Part shown: positions 43,357-51,078 of the stretch, piece by piece | Layout of the letters: the number at the start of each line of letters is the position of its first letter | How positions within the stretch are numbered: position 1 is the stretch's first letter | Assembly: GCF_003075075.1 (NCBI RefSeq) | Contig: NZ_QCYM01000004.1 | Location: 62,001-126,000, forward strand | Direction of reading: 5' to 3' | Length of the DNA stretch: 64,000 bases | DNA from: Labrenzia sp. 011 | Lineage (GTDB): Bacteria; Pseudomonadota; Alphaproteobacteria; Rhizobiales; Stappiaceae | Position numbers and translations under genes: made by a program | Notes under the pieces: generated by a model | Told to the model about the DNA's origin: nothing | Database searches by the model: none | The model's input: the letters and a program-made list of their open reading frames with translations, nothing else

Positions 43357-44023
43357 CGGAAACCTCCGGGGCGCTCTGGTAGAGAAGGCGTTGCTGGAGG
43401 GCCAGAAGATGACCGCGCATGGCCTTTTCCGCCGAAACCGGATCACGGTTCTCGATGGCCCTGATGATATCGACGTGTTGGGATTTGTAGAGCGCCATCG
43501 CGTCGCTGGTCCGCAGTGCCTCGCGTACGTGCCGCCAGGCCGCGTCCTGCCGGACCCGGTCGACCACATCGAAGAGCGCAAGGAAAAGCGTGTTGTTGGC
43601 GGCGCGCGCGATGGCCCGGTGGAGGGCGCTGTCCCACAGTTCCCGGCCGTCCAAGTCGTCGGCCTTGCCGACCCGGCCGGCTATTTCCCGCATGGCGGCG
43701 ATATCCGCCGGATTTGCGCGCAGGGCCGCGAGACGGGCAAGGACGGGTTCCAGCTGCAGCCGGACTTCCATCACCTCGAGCATGTTGGATTCTTCGTTCA
43801 GGGCCACGAACTGCTTTTCCGGATGGGCTGGCTCGCTGCCGATAAAGGTCCCGGCGCCCTGCCGCCGCCAGATCTTGCCTTCGGTCTCCAGAACTTCCAG
43901 CGCCCGCCGCACCGCCCTGCGGCCGACGCCGATGGTCTCCGACAGTTCGCGTTCGGTGGGAAGCTGTTCCGCACCCTCGACAGTCAGCTGGTTCACGATG
44001 ATCCTGAGCCGCTCGAGAGCCAT
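43340..44023 (-). CDS. GntR family transcriptional regulator (FadR/FCD subfamily)
   Basis: A 227-residue regulator with helix-turn-helix 'LPTERELSETIGVGRRAVRR' and a C-terminal FCD domain with 'ELWDSALHRAIARAANN' and the His of 'YKSQHVDIIRAI'. It heads the operon for the dipeptide-type importer and GGT and probably regulates it. Two starts are possible; the ATG at 44023 has GGAA and a full DNA-binding domain, while the ATG at 44062 would add 13 residues and abuts the palindrome at 44077. Confidence 0.88.
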   Translation of the reverse strand: MALERLRIIVNQLTVEGAEQLPTERELSETIGVGRRAVRRALEVLETEGKIWRRQGAGTFIGSEPAHPEKQFVALNEESNMLEVMEVRLQLEPVLARLAALRANPADIAAMREIAGRVGKADDLDGRELWDSALHRAIARAANNTLFLALFDVVDRVRQDAAWRHVREALRTSDAMALYKSQHVDIIRAIENRDPVSAEKAMRGHLLALQQRLLYQSAPEVSDAPGA

Positions 44024-44076
44024 GCTTGAATTCCGCTGCGAAGGTTTTTCTGTTTCTTTCATCGTATACCAATGTG

Positions 44077-44094
44077 AACCAATTTTGATTGGTT
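44077..44094. promoter_or_regulatory. Palindrome upstream of the GntR gene (candidate GntR operator)
   Basis: AACCAAT (44077-44083) and ATTGGTT (44088-44094) form a perfect 7-bp inverted repeat with a 4-nt spacer, and another ACCAAT lies next to it at 44068-44073. The tight A/T-G/C palindrome before the regulator's start suits autoregulation. Confidence 0.5.
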
Positions 44095-44215
44095 TCAGTA
44101 TTGGCGGGATAAGTTCCGCACGCAACCCCTCCGGATGCGGCAATTCCTGGCGCGCTCCGGTCGGTCGGACCGGTGGTTCTTGGATGTATGGTTCCGCCTG
44201 ACAGGAAGGAGTTTC

Positions 44216-44250
44216 ATGATAATATACTGTTTTTAAATAGATATTATCAT
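44216..44250. promoter_or_regulatory. AT-rich inverted repeat in the 44.2-kb intergenic region
   Basis: ATGATAATAT (44216-44225) and ATATTATCAT (44241-44250) are a perfect 10-bp inverted repeat with a 15-nt spacer. It stands in strongly AT-rich DNA between the two divergent transport operons and may be a binding site for a global regulator. Confidence 0.4.
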
Positions 44251-44648
44251 TTTCGCATGAAGGGGTGTCGGGGCAGTTCGTCGAATGTGCGGTGGGTCTG
44301 CATGAAATTTATGCGATGGAACAAATTTTAATCGGTTCCCCTTGTTTCCGGTTCGGAAAATGCGGGCGTAAAGATATTTCTCTGTATGGTGCAATATGTT
44401 CGGATTATTCACCGGTGCGTATGAAAATATGCCATATTTTTCAGATGGGTTGCTGGTCTGTGCGCGAATTTCCGTGTGAGCGGGATGACTTTCGATTGGT
44501 TCGTGCTGGGCTTCTTCTGAAGAGCGCTGTGCATGGTGAAGTTTTATGCGTGCCGGATCTTTGGGCGCTGGCGCGATTGACAAGCGTTTTTTGTTCGGCA
44601 ATCCTTCACGGAACATAGCGGCATCCGTTCGACCGCATGGCAATCGCG

Positions 44649-44692
44649 CCCCGATCTTTCGCAGACGTGAGTCTGTGGGTCGGGGTTTTTTT
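44649..44692 (+). terminator. Intrinsic terminator in the leader of the AmiC/ANTAR operon
   Basis: CCCCGA (44649-44654) pairs with TCGGGG (44680-44685), followed directly by seven T. Inside, CAGAC (44662-44666) and GTCTG (44671-44675) close a GTGA tetraloop. It lies 50 bp before the AmiC-like gene, whose operon encodes an ANTAR antiterminator, so it is the expected control point for read-through. I did not find an unambiguous pair of ANTAR hexaloops upstream. Confidence 0.75.
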
Positions 44693-44742
44693 ATGTCCGG
44701 CCGCTGTCGCGCGTTTCAGGCGGCGCACGGGCAGAACAACAG

Positions 44743-45975
44743 GTGGATTTGGTCTTGAGGGAAATTCCTGTCGGCGTCCTGTTTTCGAAATCCGGATCCT
44801 ATTCCGTGATCGGCCAGGAAGGATATTGGGGTGCCCGGATCGCCATCGACGAGGTCAACGCCTCCGGGCTGTTCGATTTCCGTCTGCTGAGGGTCGACCG
44901 GGACCCGGCGGGCTGTGCAGAAGCCTATGCCGTGGAGGCGGACCGGATGATGAGCGAGGCCGGATGCCGGCACATCATCGGCACGCAGACCTCGTCCAGC
45001 CGCAAGGAAGTGCTCCCGGTGCTGGAGCGCGGGCGCGGGCTGCTCTGGTACACGACGCCCTATGAAGGTTTCGAAAGCCATGACCGCGTGGTCTACACGG
45101 GGGCCTGCCCGAACCAGGGTGTCGTTCCCCTGTTCCGGCACATCGTGCCGAAGTTCGGCCGCAGCGCCTTTCTCGTCGGGTCGAACTACATCTGGGGCTG
45201 GGAAACCAATCGCATTGCCCGCGAGCTGCTGGCCGGCTGCGGCGGCGAGGTTCTGGGCGAGCGCTATGTCGCCATCGGCGACGAGAAGATCGCGCATCTG
45301 ATCGCGGAAATCCGCGAAACACGGCCGGCCTTCATCCTCAACAACCTCATCGGTGTCAGCAGCTATGCCTTCCTGCGGGCCATGAAGACCCTGGCCGGGG
45401 AAGATCCCGCCTTCGCGCCAGACCGCTGTCCGATCCTGAGCTGCAATCTGACCGAAGCGGAGCTGCCTGTTCTGGGGGCGGCGGCAGACGGGCTGGTTTC
45501 CACCTCGACCTATTTCGAAACCCTTGAAACCGCGGAAAACGCGGCCCTGCGTGCGCGGCTGGCAAGCCTGCGCGGTCCGGATGCGGCGATATCCTCCATG
45601 TTCGTCGGCCCGTATGAGGCGGTCTGGCTGCTGGCGCGGGCCATCGAGGCCTGCGGAAGCGACCGGCCGGACGACGTGCTGACGGAGCTTTGCCGTCGAT
45701 CCCACAGGACGCCGCTGAGGGATATCCGCATCGATCCGCAAACCCAGCATGCCCATCTGCAGCCGCTGATCGCGGTGGTGGAAGCGGGCGGCCCGGCGGG
45801 GGTGCCGCCGGTCGGCCGGGCGCGGTTCCGGATCATCGAACAGACCCGCGGGCCGCTGGCGCCGGACCCCTATCTCGTTCACTACGATCCGCTGGACCGA
45901 GGCGCCGGAGGGACCGCCGGCATGCCCGTTCCGGACAGCGGCAAGACCCCGAACCTGAGGCTGGTGTCGTCATGA
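44743..45975 (+). CDS. AmiC-like cytoplasmic amide/urea-binding sensor
   Basis: A 410-residue type I binding-protein fold of the AmiC/FmdD family: 'IPVGVLFSKSGSYSVIGQEG' at the start, then 'GARIAIDEVNASGLFDF' and 'HIIGTQTSSSRKEVLPVLE'. It has no signal peptide, as expected for AmiC, which binds small amides in the cytoplasm and releases the antiterminator AmiR when inducer is present. The start is taken as the GTG at 44743; a TTG at 44755 is also possible. It overlaps the ANTAR gene by 4 bp (ATGA). Confidence 0.85.
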   Translation: MDLVLREIPVGVLFSKSGSYSVIGQEGYWGARIAIDEVNASGLFDFRLLRVDRDPAGCAEAYAVEADRMMSEAGCRHIIGTQTSSSRKEVLPVLERGRGLLWYTTPYEGFESHDRVVYTGACPNQGVVPLFRHIVPKFGRSAFLVGSNYIWGWETNRIARELLAGCGGEVLGERYVAIGDEKIAHLIAEIRETRPAFILNNLIGVSSYAFLRAMKTLAGEDPAFAPDRCPILSCNLTEAELPVLGAAADGLVSTSTYFETLETAENAALRARLASLRGPDAAISSMFVGPYEAVWLLARAIEACGSDRPDDVLTELCRRSHRTPLRDIRIDPQTQHAHLQPLIAVVEAGGPAGVPPVGRARFRIIEQTRGPLAPDPYLVHYDPLDRGAGGTAGMPVPDSGKTPNLRLVSS

Positions 45976-46574
45976 GCAGCCTGTTCCGCACTCCCAGTTT
46001 CCGGGGCCGCTCCGCCAGCATTCTGCACCGGCCGCACGCGGACCGCGATGCGGTCTGTCGTCAGCTGCACCGTCTCGGTGTGGAGATCTCGACCGCATGG
46101 CCGGAGTTGCCCGCAGAAGCCCGGCAGGCGGACCTGCTGATTTTCGATGCCGATGCCGGCCATGATGCCCAGTTCCCCTGGTCCGTCGATGTGCATCCGA
46201 TGCCGATGATCGCGCTCATGGGAACAGAGGCGCCCGGGCGCGTCGAATGGGCGATCCGGCGGGGTGCCATCGCGCATCTGAACAAGCCGGTCACGTCGAG
46301 CGGTGTCTATGGGGCCCTTGTCGTCGCGCAGCGGACCTTTGCCATGCGTCTGGCCTCCGAAGAGCGCATCGCCACGCTGGAGGCGCGCCTCGCCTGCCGG
46401 CCGCAGGTCGCGGAGGCCATTCTTCTGCTGATGCGACATCAGGGGGGCGACGCGGACACCGCCTATCGCCTGCTGCAGGACATGGCGATGACAAGCCGTC
46501 AGACCATAGAGGCTGTCGCCCGGGACCTCATCGATCGCGCGGGAGGGCAGAATGACGGCCGACGCGAAGCCTGA
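45972..46574 (+). CDS. AmiR-like ANTAR-domain transcription antiterminator
   Basis: A 200-residue protein. Residues 1-120 look like a response-regulator fold without a usable phosphoacceptor, as in AmiR. About 125-190 form a coiled coil and ANTAR RNA-binding domain ('YRLLQDMAMTSRQTIEAVAR'). ANTAR proteins bind paired hairpins in leader RNA and prevent terminator formation. The obvious target is the terminator at 44649 in the leader of its own operon. The real start is the ATG at 45972, overlapping the AmiC-like stop. Confidence 0.85.
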   Translation: MSSLFRTPSFRGRSASILHRPHADRDAVCRQLHRLGVEISTAWPELPAEARQADLLIFDADAGHDAQFPWSVDVHPMPMIALMGTEAPGRVEWAIRRGAIAHLNKPVTSSGVYGALVVAQRTFAMRLASEERIATLEARLACRPQVAEAILLLMRHQGGDADTAYRLLQDMAMTSRQTIEAVARDLIDRAGGQNDGRREA

Positions 46575-47454
46575 CCTCCTGCCGGAGGTGGCCGTCGAAT
46601 CGCCCCGCGGCGTGTTCCGGCGCCTGGTGGGCCGGAAACTGGCGCTTTTTGCCATGACGGTGATCGGGATCATTGTCGGGGCGGCCCTGTTCGCGCCGGT
46701 GGTGGCGCCGTTCAATCCGGAGGAACAGTTCTTCGAGGGACTGACGCTGGAAGGCGCGCCGTTACCGCCGGGTGAACGGTTCTGGCTGGGCACGGATCTT
46801 CTCGGCCGGGATCTTCTCTCGCGTCTGATCTATGGGGCCAGAACGTCGCTGCTCATCGGGATCGTGGCGAATGGCATCGCGGTTGCGGTGGGTGCCTTCG
46901 TCGGCATCCTTGCAGGTTTCTTCCGCGGCTGGGTGGAAACGCTGCTGATGCGGTTCACCGATCTGATGATGGCCTTTCCAGCGCTCCTGCTGGCCATCAC
47001 CCTGGCCGCGCTCTTCCATCCGTCGCTGTGGATCGTCGCCATGGTCATCGCCATGGTGAACTGGGTGCAGATGGCGCGTGTCGTCTACACCGAAACCAGA
47101 TCGCTTTCCGAACGGGAGTTCATTCTCGCCGAGCGCGCCATGGGGGCAGGGCTGTTCCGCATCCTGTTCCGGCACATTCTCCCGCACCTGTTGTCCACCA
47201 TCGTGGTGTTCGGCACGCTGGGCATTTCCACGACCGTGCTTCTGGAGGCAACGCTCAGTTATCTCGGCATCGGCGTGCAGCCGCCGACCCCTTCCTGGGG
47301 CAACATCATCTACGAGAACCAGACCTATTTCACCTCGGCGCCCTGGCTGGTGTTCTTTCCCGGATTTGCCATCATCGCGCTGGCGCTGGGCTTCAATCTC
47401 CTGGGCGACAGCCTGCGGGAAGTGCTCGACCCGACCCAGAAGGGGAGGCACTGA
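46552..47454 (+). CDS. Dipeptide-type ABC transporter permease (DppC-like)
   Basis: A 300-residue permease with the OppC N-terminal segment, 'RFWLGTDLLGRDLLSRLIYGA', and the EAA loop 'LAERAMGAGLFRILFRHILPH'. It overlaps the ANTAR gene by 23 bp, so transporter genes belong to the antitermination operon. It pairs with the DppB-like protein that starts two bases after its stop. Confidence 0.9.
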   Translation: MTADAKPDLLPEVAVESPRGVFRRLVGRKLALFAMTVIGIIVGAALFAPVVAPFNPEEQFFEGLTLEGAPLPPGERFWLGTDLLGRDLLSRLIYGARTSLLIGIVANGIAVAVGAFVGILAGFFRGWVETLLMRFTDLMMAFPALLLAITLAALFHPSLWIVAMVIAMVNWVQMARVVYTETRSLSEREFILAERAMGAGLFRILFRHILPHLLSTIVVFGTLGISTTVLLEATLSYLGIGVQPPTPSWGNIIYENQTYFTSAPWLVFFPGFAIIALALGFNLLGDSLREVLDPTQKGRH

Positions 47455-47456
47455 CC

Positions 47457-48377
47457 ATGGGCGGCTATGTCCTCCGGCGCATCCTGCAATCGCTGCTGAT
47501 CCTGCTCGGGATCTCGTTCCTGACGTTCATCCTGCTGTATCTAATCCCGGCCGATCCGGCGCGCCAGATTGCCGGCCGCAGCGCGACGGCCCAGACCGTG
47601 GAGAACATCCGCGAGCAGCTCGGGCTCAACCTGCCGTTTTACCAGCAGTATTTCCGGTATCTGACCGGTCTCCTGCAGGGCGACCTCGGCCGGTCCTACC
47701 TGCAGAAGACGGAAGTCGGTGAACTGATATGGTCGCGTCTTCCCGCGACACTCCTGTTGATGGCGGGCGCAATCGTCAGCGAACTTGCCATCGGCCTGAC
47801 CATGGGGCTCGTTGCAGCCCTTCGCCGCAACACGGCGACAGATACGAGCCTCATGGTCCTTTCCTTCGTCGGCGTGTCGTCACCGCAATTCGTGATCGGC
47901 ATCCTGTTGCTCTACGTGTTTTCCGTCCAGCTCGGCTGGTTTCCCATCGGCGGTTACGGGACGTTCCGGCACATGGTCCTGCCGTCCCTGACGCTCGGGC
48001 TGCTGGGGGCCGGCTGGTATTCGCGCATGATGCGCTCGGCGATGATCGACGTGCTGCGCCAGGATTTCATCCGTACCGCGCGGGCCAAGGGCCTGAAGCG
48101 CTGGCAGGTGCTGTTCGGCCATGCCATGCCCAACGCGCTGCTTCCGGTCATCGCCATGATCGGCATCGATATCGGCCTGTTCATGAGCGGCATCGTCGTC
48201 GTGGAAAGCGTCTTCGGCTGGCCGGGCATCGGTCAGCTCGCCTGGCAGGCCATCCAGCGTGTCGACATCCCGATCATCATGGGTGTCACCCTTGTCTCCG
48301 CATTCGCGATCGTTCTGGGGAACTTCCTTGCCGATCTGATCGCGCCCCTGATTGATCCGAGGATCAAGCTGCGCTGA
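47457..48377 (+). CDS. Dipeptide-type ABC transporter permease (DppB-like)
   Basis: A 306-residue permease starting 'GGYVLRRILQSLLILLGISF'. 'LIPADPARQIAGR' and the EAA loop 'IRTARAKGLKRWQVLFGHAM' identify the family. The ATG at 47457 follows GGGGAGGCACTGACC, a good ribosome site. An open frame upstream within the neighbouring gene is spurious. Confidence 0.92.
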   Translation: MGGYVLRRILQSLLILLGISFLTFILLYLIPADPARQIAGRSATAQTVENIREQLGLNLPFYQQYFRYLTGLLQGDLGRSYLQKTEVGELIWSRLPATLLLMAGAIVSELAIGLTMGLVAALRRNTATDTSLMVLSFVGVSSPQFVIGILLLYVFSVQLGWFPIGGYGTFRHMVLPSLTLGLLGAGWYSRMMRSAMIDVLRQDFIRTARAKGLKRWQVLFGHAMPNALLPVIAMIGIDIGLFMSGIVVVESVFGWPGIGQLAWQAIQRVDIPIIMGVTLVSAFAIVLGNFLADLIAPLIDPRIKLR

Positions 48378-48448
48378 TGCGCGGCGAAACTGCCGGAAAA
48401 TCCGCCGCAGAGCGAACCGGTCCAATCACCTGAACCTGGAGGTTTGAC

Positions 48449-50071
48449 ATGAACAAAACACTTCTGGCAGGGGCTGCCGCCCTACTTGCCGCCACGGCTC
48501 TCTCCCCCGCGCAGGCGGAGGACATCAAGCAGGGTGGATCGATGATCGTCACCTACAAGGACGATGTCTCCACGCTCGATCCGGCGATCGGCTACGACTG
48601 GCAGAACTGGTCGATGATCAAGAGCCTGTTCGACGGCCTGATGGACTATGAGCCGGGCACCACCAACCTGATGAACGATCTTGCCGAGGACTACACGATT
48701 TCCGACGACGGCAAGGTGTTCACCTTCAAGCTCCGTCAGGGCGTCAAGTTCCACAACGGCCGCGAAATGACCGCGGAAGACGTGAAATATTCCCTCGACC
48801 GGGTCGCCAATCCGAAGACCCAGAGCCCGGGCGCCGGCTTCTTCGGCTCCATCAAGGGGTTTGATGCGGTTGCCGCCGGCGACGCGGACAGTCTCGAAGG
48901 GGTCACCGTGGTCGATCCCTATACCGTGCAGATCGAACTGTCCCGCCCGGATGCGACGTTCCTGCATGTGATGGCGATCAACTTCTCGTCGATCGTTCCC
49001 AAGGAGGCCGTCGAGGAATGGGGCGCCGACTTCGGCAAGCATCCGGTCGGCACCGGTGCGTTCTCGCTGGAGGAGTGGACCCTCGGCCAGCGTCTGGTGT
49101 TCAAGCGCAACGAGGACTACTGGCGGGCCGGCGTTCCCAGGCTCGACGAGATCACCTTCGAGGTCGGACAGGAGCCGATCGTCGCCCTTCTGCGTCTGCA
49201 GCGCGGCGAAGCCGACATTCCCGGCGACGGCATTCCGCCGGCGAAGTTCCTCGAAGTCACCAAGGATCCGCAATACAAGGACCTGATCATCGAGGGCGGG
49301 CAGCTGCACACCGGTTATGTTACCATGAACGTGAAGATGCCGCCGTTCGACAAGCCGGAAGTGCGCAAGGCCGTCAACATGGCGATCAACAAGGACCGGA
49401 TCGTGCGGATCATCAACGGCCGCGCCGTTCCGGCCAACCAGCCGCTGCCGCCGACCATGCCCGGTTACGACAAGGACTATGAAGGTTACGCCTATGATCC
49501 GGACGCGGCGAAGGCGCTTCTGGCCGAAGCGGGGCTCGGTGACGGTTTCGAGACGGAACTCTATGTCTACAACACCGATCCGAACCCGCGTATCGCCCAG
49601 GCCATCCAGGCGGATCTTGCCGCCATCGGCATCAAGGCGGAAATCAAGGCGCTGGCCCAGGCCAATGTCATCGCGGCGGGCGGCGAACCCGACCAGGCGC
49701 CGATGATCTGGTCCGGCGGCATGGCCTGGATCGCCGACTTCCCGGATCCGTCCAACTTCTACGGTCCGATTCTCGGCTGCGCCGGCGCGGTCAAGGGGGG
49801 CTGGAACTGGTCCTGGTATTGCAACGAGGAGCTGGACGCGCTGGCGACGGCTGCCGACAGCATGACGGATCCCGCCCAGAAGGCGGAGCGCGAGGAAGCC
49901 TGGCGCAAGATCTTCATCGCGGTCATGGATGACGCCGCCTGGGCGCCGGTCTTCCACGAACAGCGTTTCACGATGCGGTCCGAGCGGCTGGGTGGTCCTG
50001 ACGCCATCTTCGTCGATCCGGTCCACATCCCCGTCAACTACGATTATGTATGGGCGAAAGATGTGCAGTAA
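48449..50071 (+). CDS. ABC transporter substrate-binding protein, family 5
   Basis: A 540-residue periplasmic protein. The signal peptide ends 'ALSPAQA', followed by 'EDIKQGGSMIVTYKDDVSTL' and the family core 'DVKYSLDRVANPKTQSPG'. It has an AACCTGGAGGTTTGAC leader (GGAGG site). The acetamidase follows with an 11-bp overlap, so it probably captures an amide or a peptide-like amide. Confidence 0.92.
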   Translation: MNKTLLAGAAALLAATALSPAQAEDIKQGGSMIVTYKDDVSTLDPAIGYDWQNWSMIKSLFDGLMDYEPGTTNLMNDLAEDYTISDDGKVFTFKLRQGVKFHNGREMTAEDVKYSLDRVANPKTQSPGAGFFGSIKGFDAVAAGDADSLEGVTVVDPYTVQIELSRPDATFLHVMAINFSSIVPKEAVEEWGADFGKHPVGTGAFSLEEWTLGQRLVFKRNEDYWRAGVPRLDEITFEVGQEPIVALLRLQRGEADIPGDGIPPAKFLEVTKDPQYKDLIIEGGQLHTGYVTMNVKMPPFDKPEVRKAVNMAINKDRIVRIINGRAVPANQPLPPTMPGYDKDYEGYAYDPDAAKALLAEAGLGDGFETELYVYNTDPNPRIAQAIQADLAAIGIKAEIKALAQANVIAAGGEPDQAPMIWSGGMAWIADFPDPSNFYGPILGCAGAVKGGWNWSWYCNEELDALATAADSMTDPAQKAEREEAWRKIFIAVMDDAAWAPVFHEQRFTMRSERLGGPDAIFVDPVHIPVNYDYVWAKDVQ

Positions 50072-51011
50072 CTGCAAGGCCGCTTATACCATTCATGCGG
50101 CGCAACATCACTTCGGCTGGGACAATTCGTTTGCCCCGGTCGAGACGGTGGCTCCGGGCACGGTGCTCGAATTCGAGTGTCTCGACAGTTCCGCGGGGCA
50201 GCTGACGCCGGAAAGCACCGTCGAGGACGTTGCGGCCATGGATTTCGGCAAGATCAATCCGGTCAACGGCCCCATCCTTGTGGACGGGGCCGAGCCGGGC
50301 GATGCGCTGGTGGTGAAGATCCACGAGTTCAAGCCGTCCGGTTTCGGCTGGACAGCGAATATCCCCGGTTTCGGCCTGCTGGCCGACCAGTTCAAGGATC
50401 CTGCGCTGCATGTGTGGTCCTATGACAGGGACAAGCCGGTCATGTCCGCCTTCGCGCCTTTCGGCAAGGTGCCGCTCAAGCCCTTCGCGGGGACGATCGG
50501 TGTCGCGCCCGCGGAGGCCGGGCTGCATTCCATCGTGCCGCCACGGCGTGTCGGCGGGAACATGGATATCCGCGACCTTGCCGCCGGCACGACGCTCTAC
50601 CTGCCGGTGGAGGTTGCCGGTGCCCTGTTCTCCATAGGCGATACCCATGCGGCCCAGGGCGATGGCGAGGTCTGCGGCACGGCGATCGAAAGCCCGATGA
50701 ACACGGTGATCGAACTGGATCTCATCAAGGGCGCGGATCTGAAGATGCCGCGTTTCGAGACCCCGGGCCCGGTCACCCGTCATCTTGACGTAATGGGCTA
50801 TGAGGTCACGACCGGTATCGGCACCGACCTGTACGCGGGCGCCCAGGCGGCCGTGTCCAACATGATCGATCTCCTGTGCGCCCGTCACGGCTACAGCGCG
50901 GTCGATGCCTACATGCTGTGTTCGGTCTGCGGCGATCTGAGGATCTCGGAAATCGTCGATGCGCCGAACTGGGTGGTGTCCTTCTATTTCCCGAAGGTCG
51001 TGCTCCAGTAG
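50061..51011 (+). CDS. Acetamidase/formamidase family hydrolase
   Basis: A 316-residue member of the FmdA/AmdA family, which hydrolyses formamide, acetamide or related short amides to ammonia and acid. Characteristic segments are 'TVAPGTVLEFECLDSSAGQL', 'NPVNGPILVDGAEPGDALVV' and 'GDTHAAQGDGEVCGTAIES', the last holding conserved active-site His/Glu. Two ATG codons (50046, 50061) are possible; the second follows GGGCGAAAG. Colocation with AmiC, ANTAR and a transporter gives an amide import-and-use pathway. Confidence 0.9.
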   Translation: MCSNCKAAYTIHAAQHHFGWDNSFAPVETVAPGTVLEFECLDSSAGQLTPESTVEDVAAMDFGKINPVNGPILVDGAEPGDALVVKIHEFKPSGFGWTANIPGFGLLADQFKDPALHVWSYDRDKPVMSAFAPFGKVPLKPFAGTIGVAPAEAGLHSIVPPRRVGGNMDIRDLAAGTTLYLPVEVAGALFSIGDTHAAQGDGEVCGTAIESPMNTVIELDLIKGADLKMPRFETPGPVTRHLDVMGYEVTTGIGTDLYAGAQAAVSNMIDLLCARHGYSAVDAYMLCSVCGDLRISEIVDAPNWVVSFYFPKVVLQ

Positions 51012-51078
51012 TCACATCCGGGCGGCGGCCGCGTGGCTGCCGCCCGTCTTTTCCAATCCAGTCAACAGAGTGAGCCGA

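Larger units (their letters stand above)
44063..44742. other. Long regulatory intergenic region with an AT-rich patch
   Basis: No convincing gene lies in these 680 bases. A frame at 44265-44618 has unusual composition, no start context and no recognisable domain. The content is regulatory: palindromes at 44077-44094 and 44216-44250, an AT-rich patch from about 44215 to 44430, and a leader ending in the terminator at 44649-44692 before the AmiC-like gene. Confidence 0.6.

Noticed and set aside
44265..44618. 117-codon frame in the long intergenic region
   Set aside because: Composition is Cys- and aromatic-rich and unlike neighbouring genes, without a start context or a domain. The region is better read as regulatory.
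44560..44648. Canonical ANTAR double hairpin with A1/G4 hexaloops
   Set aside because: Candidates such as a loop ATTGAC near 44575 or ATGGCA near 44636 lack closing stems, so they are not reported as features.
48482..50077. 531-codon frame on the minus strand
   Set aside because: Antisense to the family 5 binding protein, which has a signal peptide and family motifs in its own frame.
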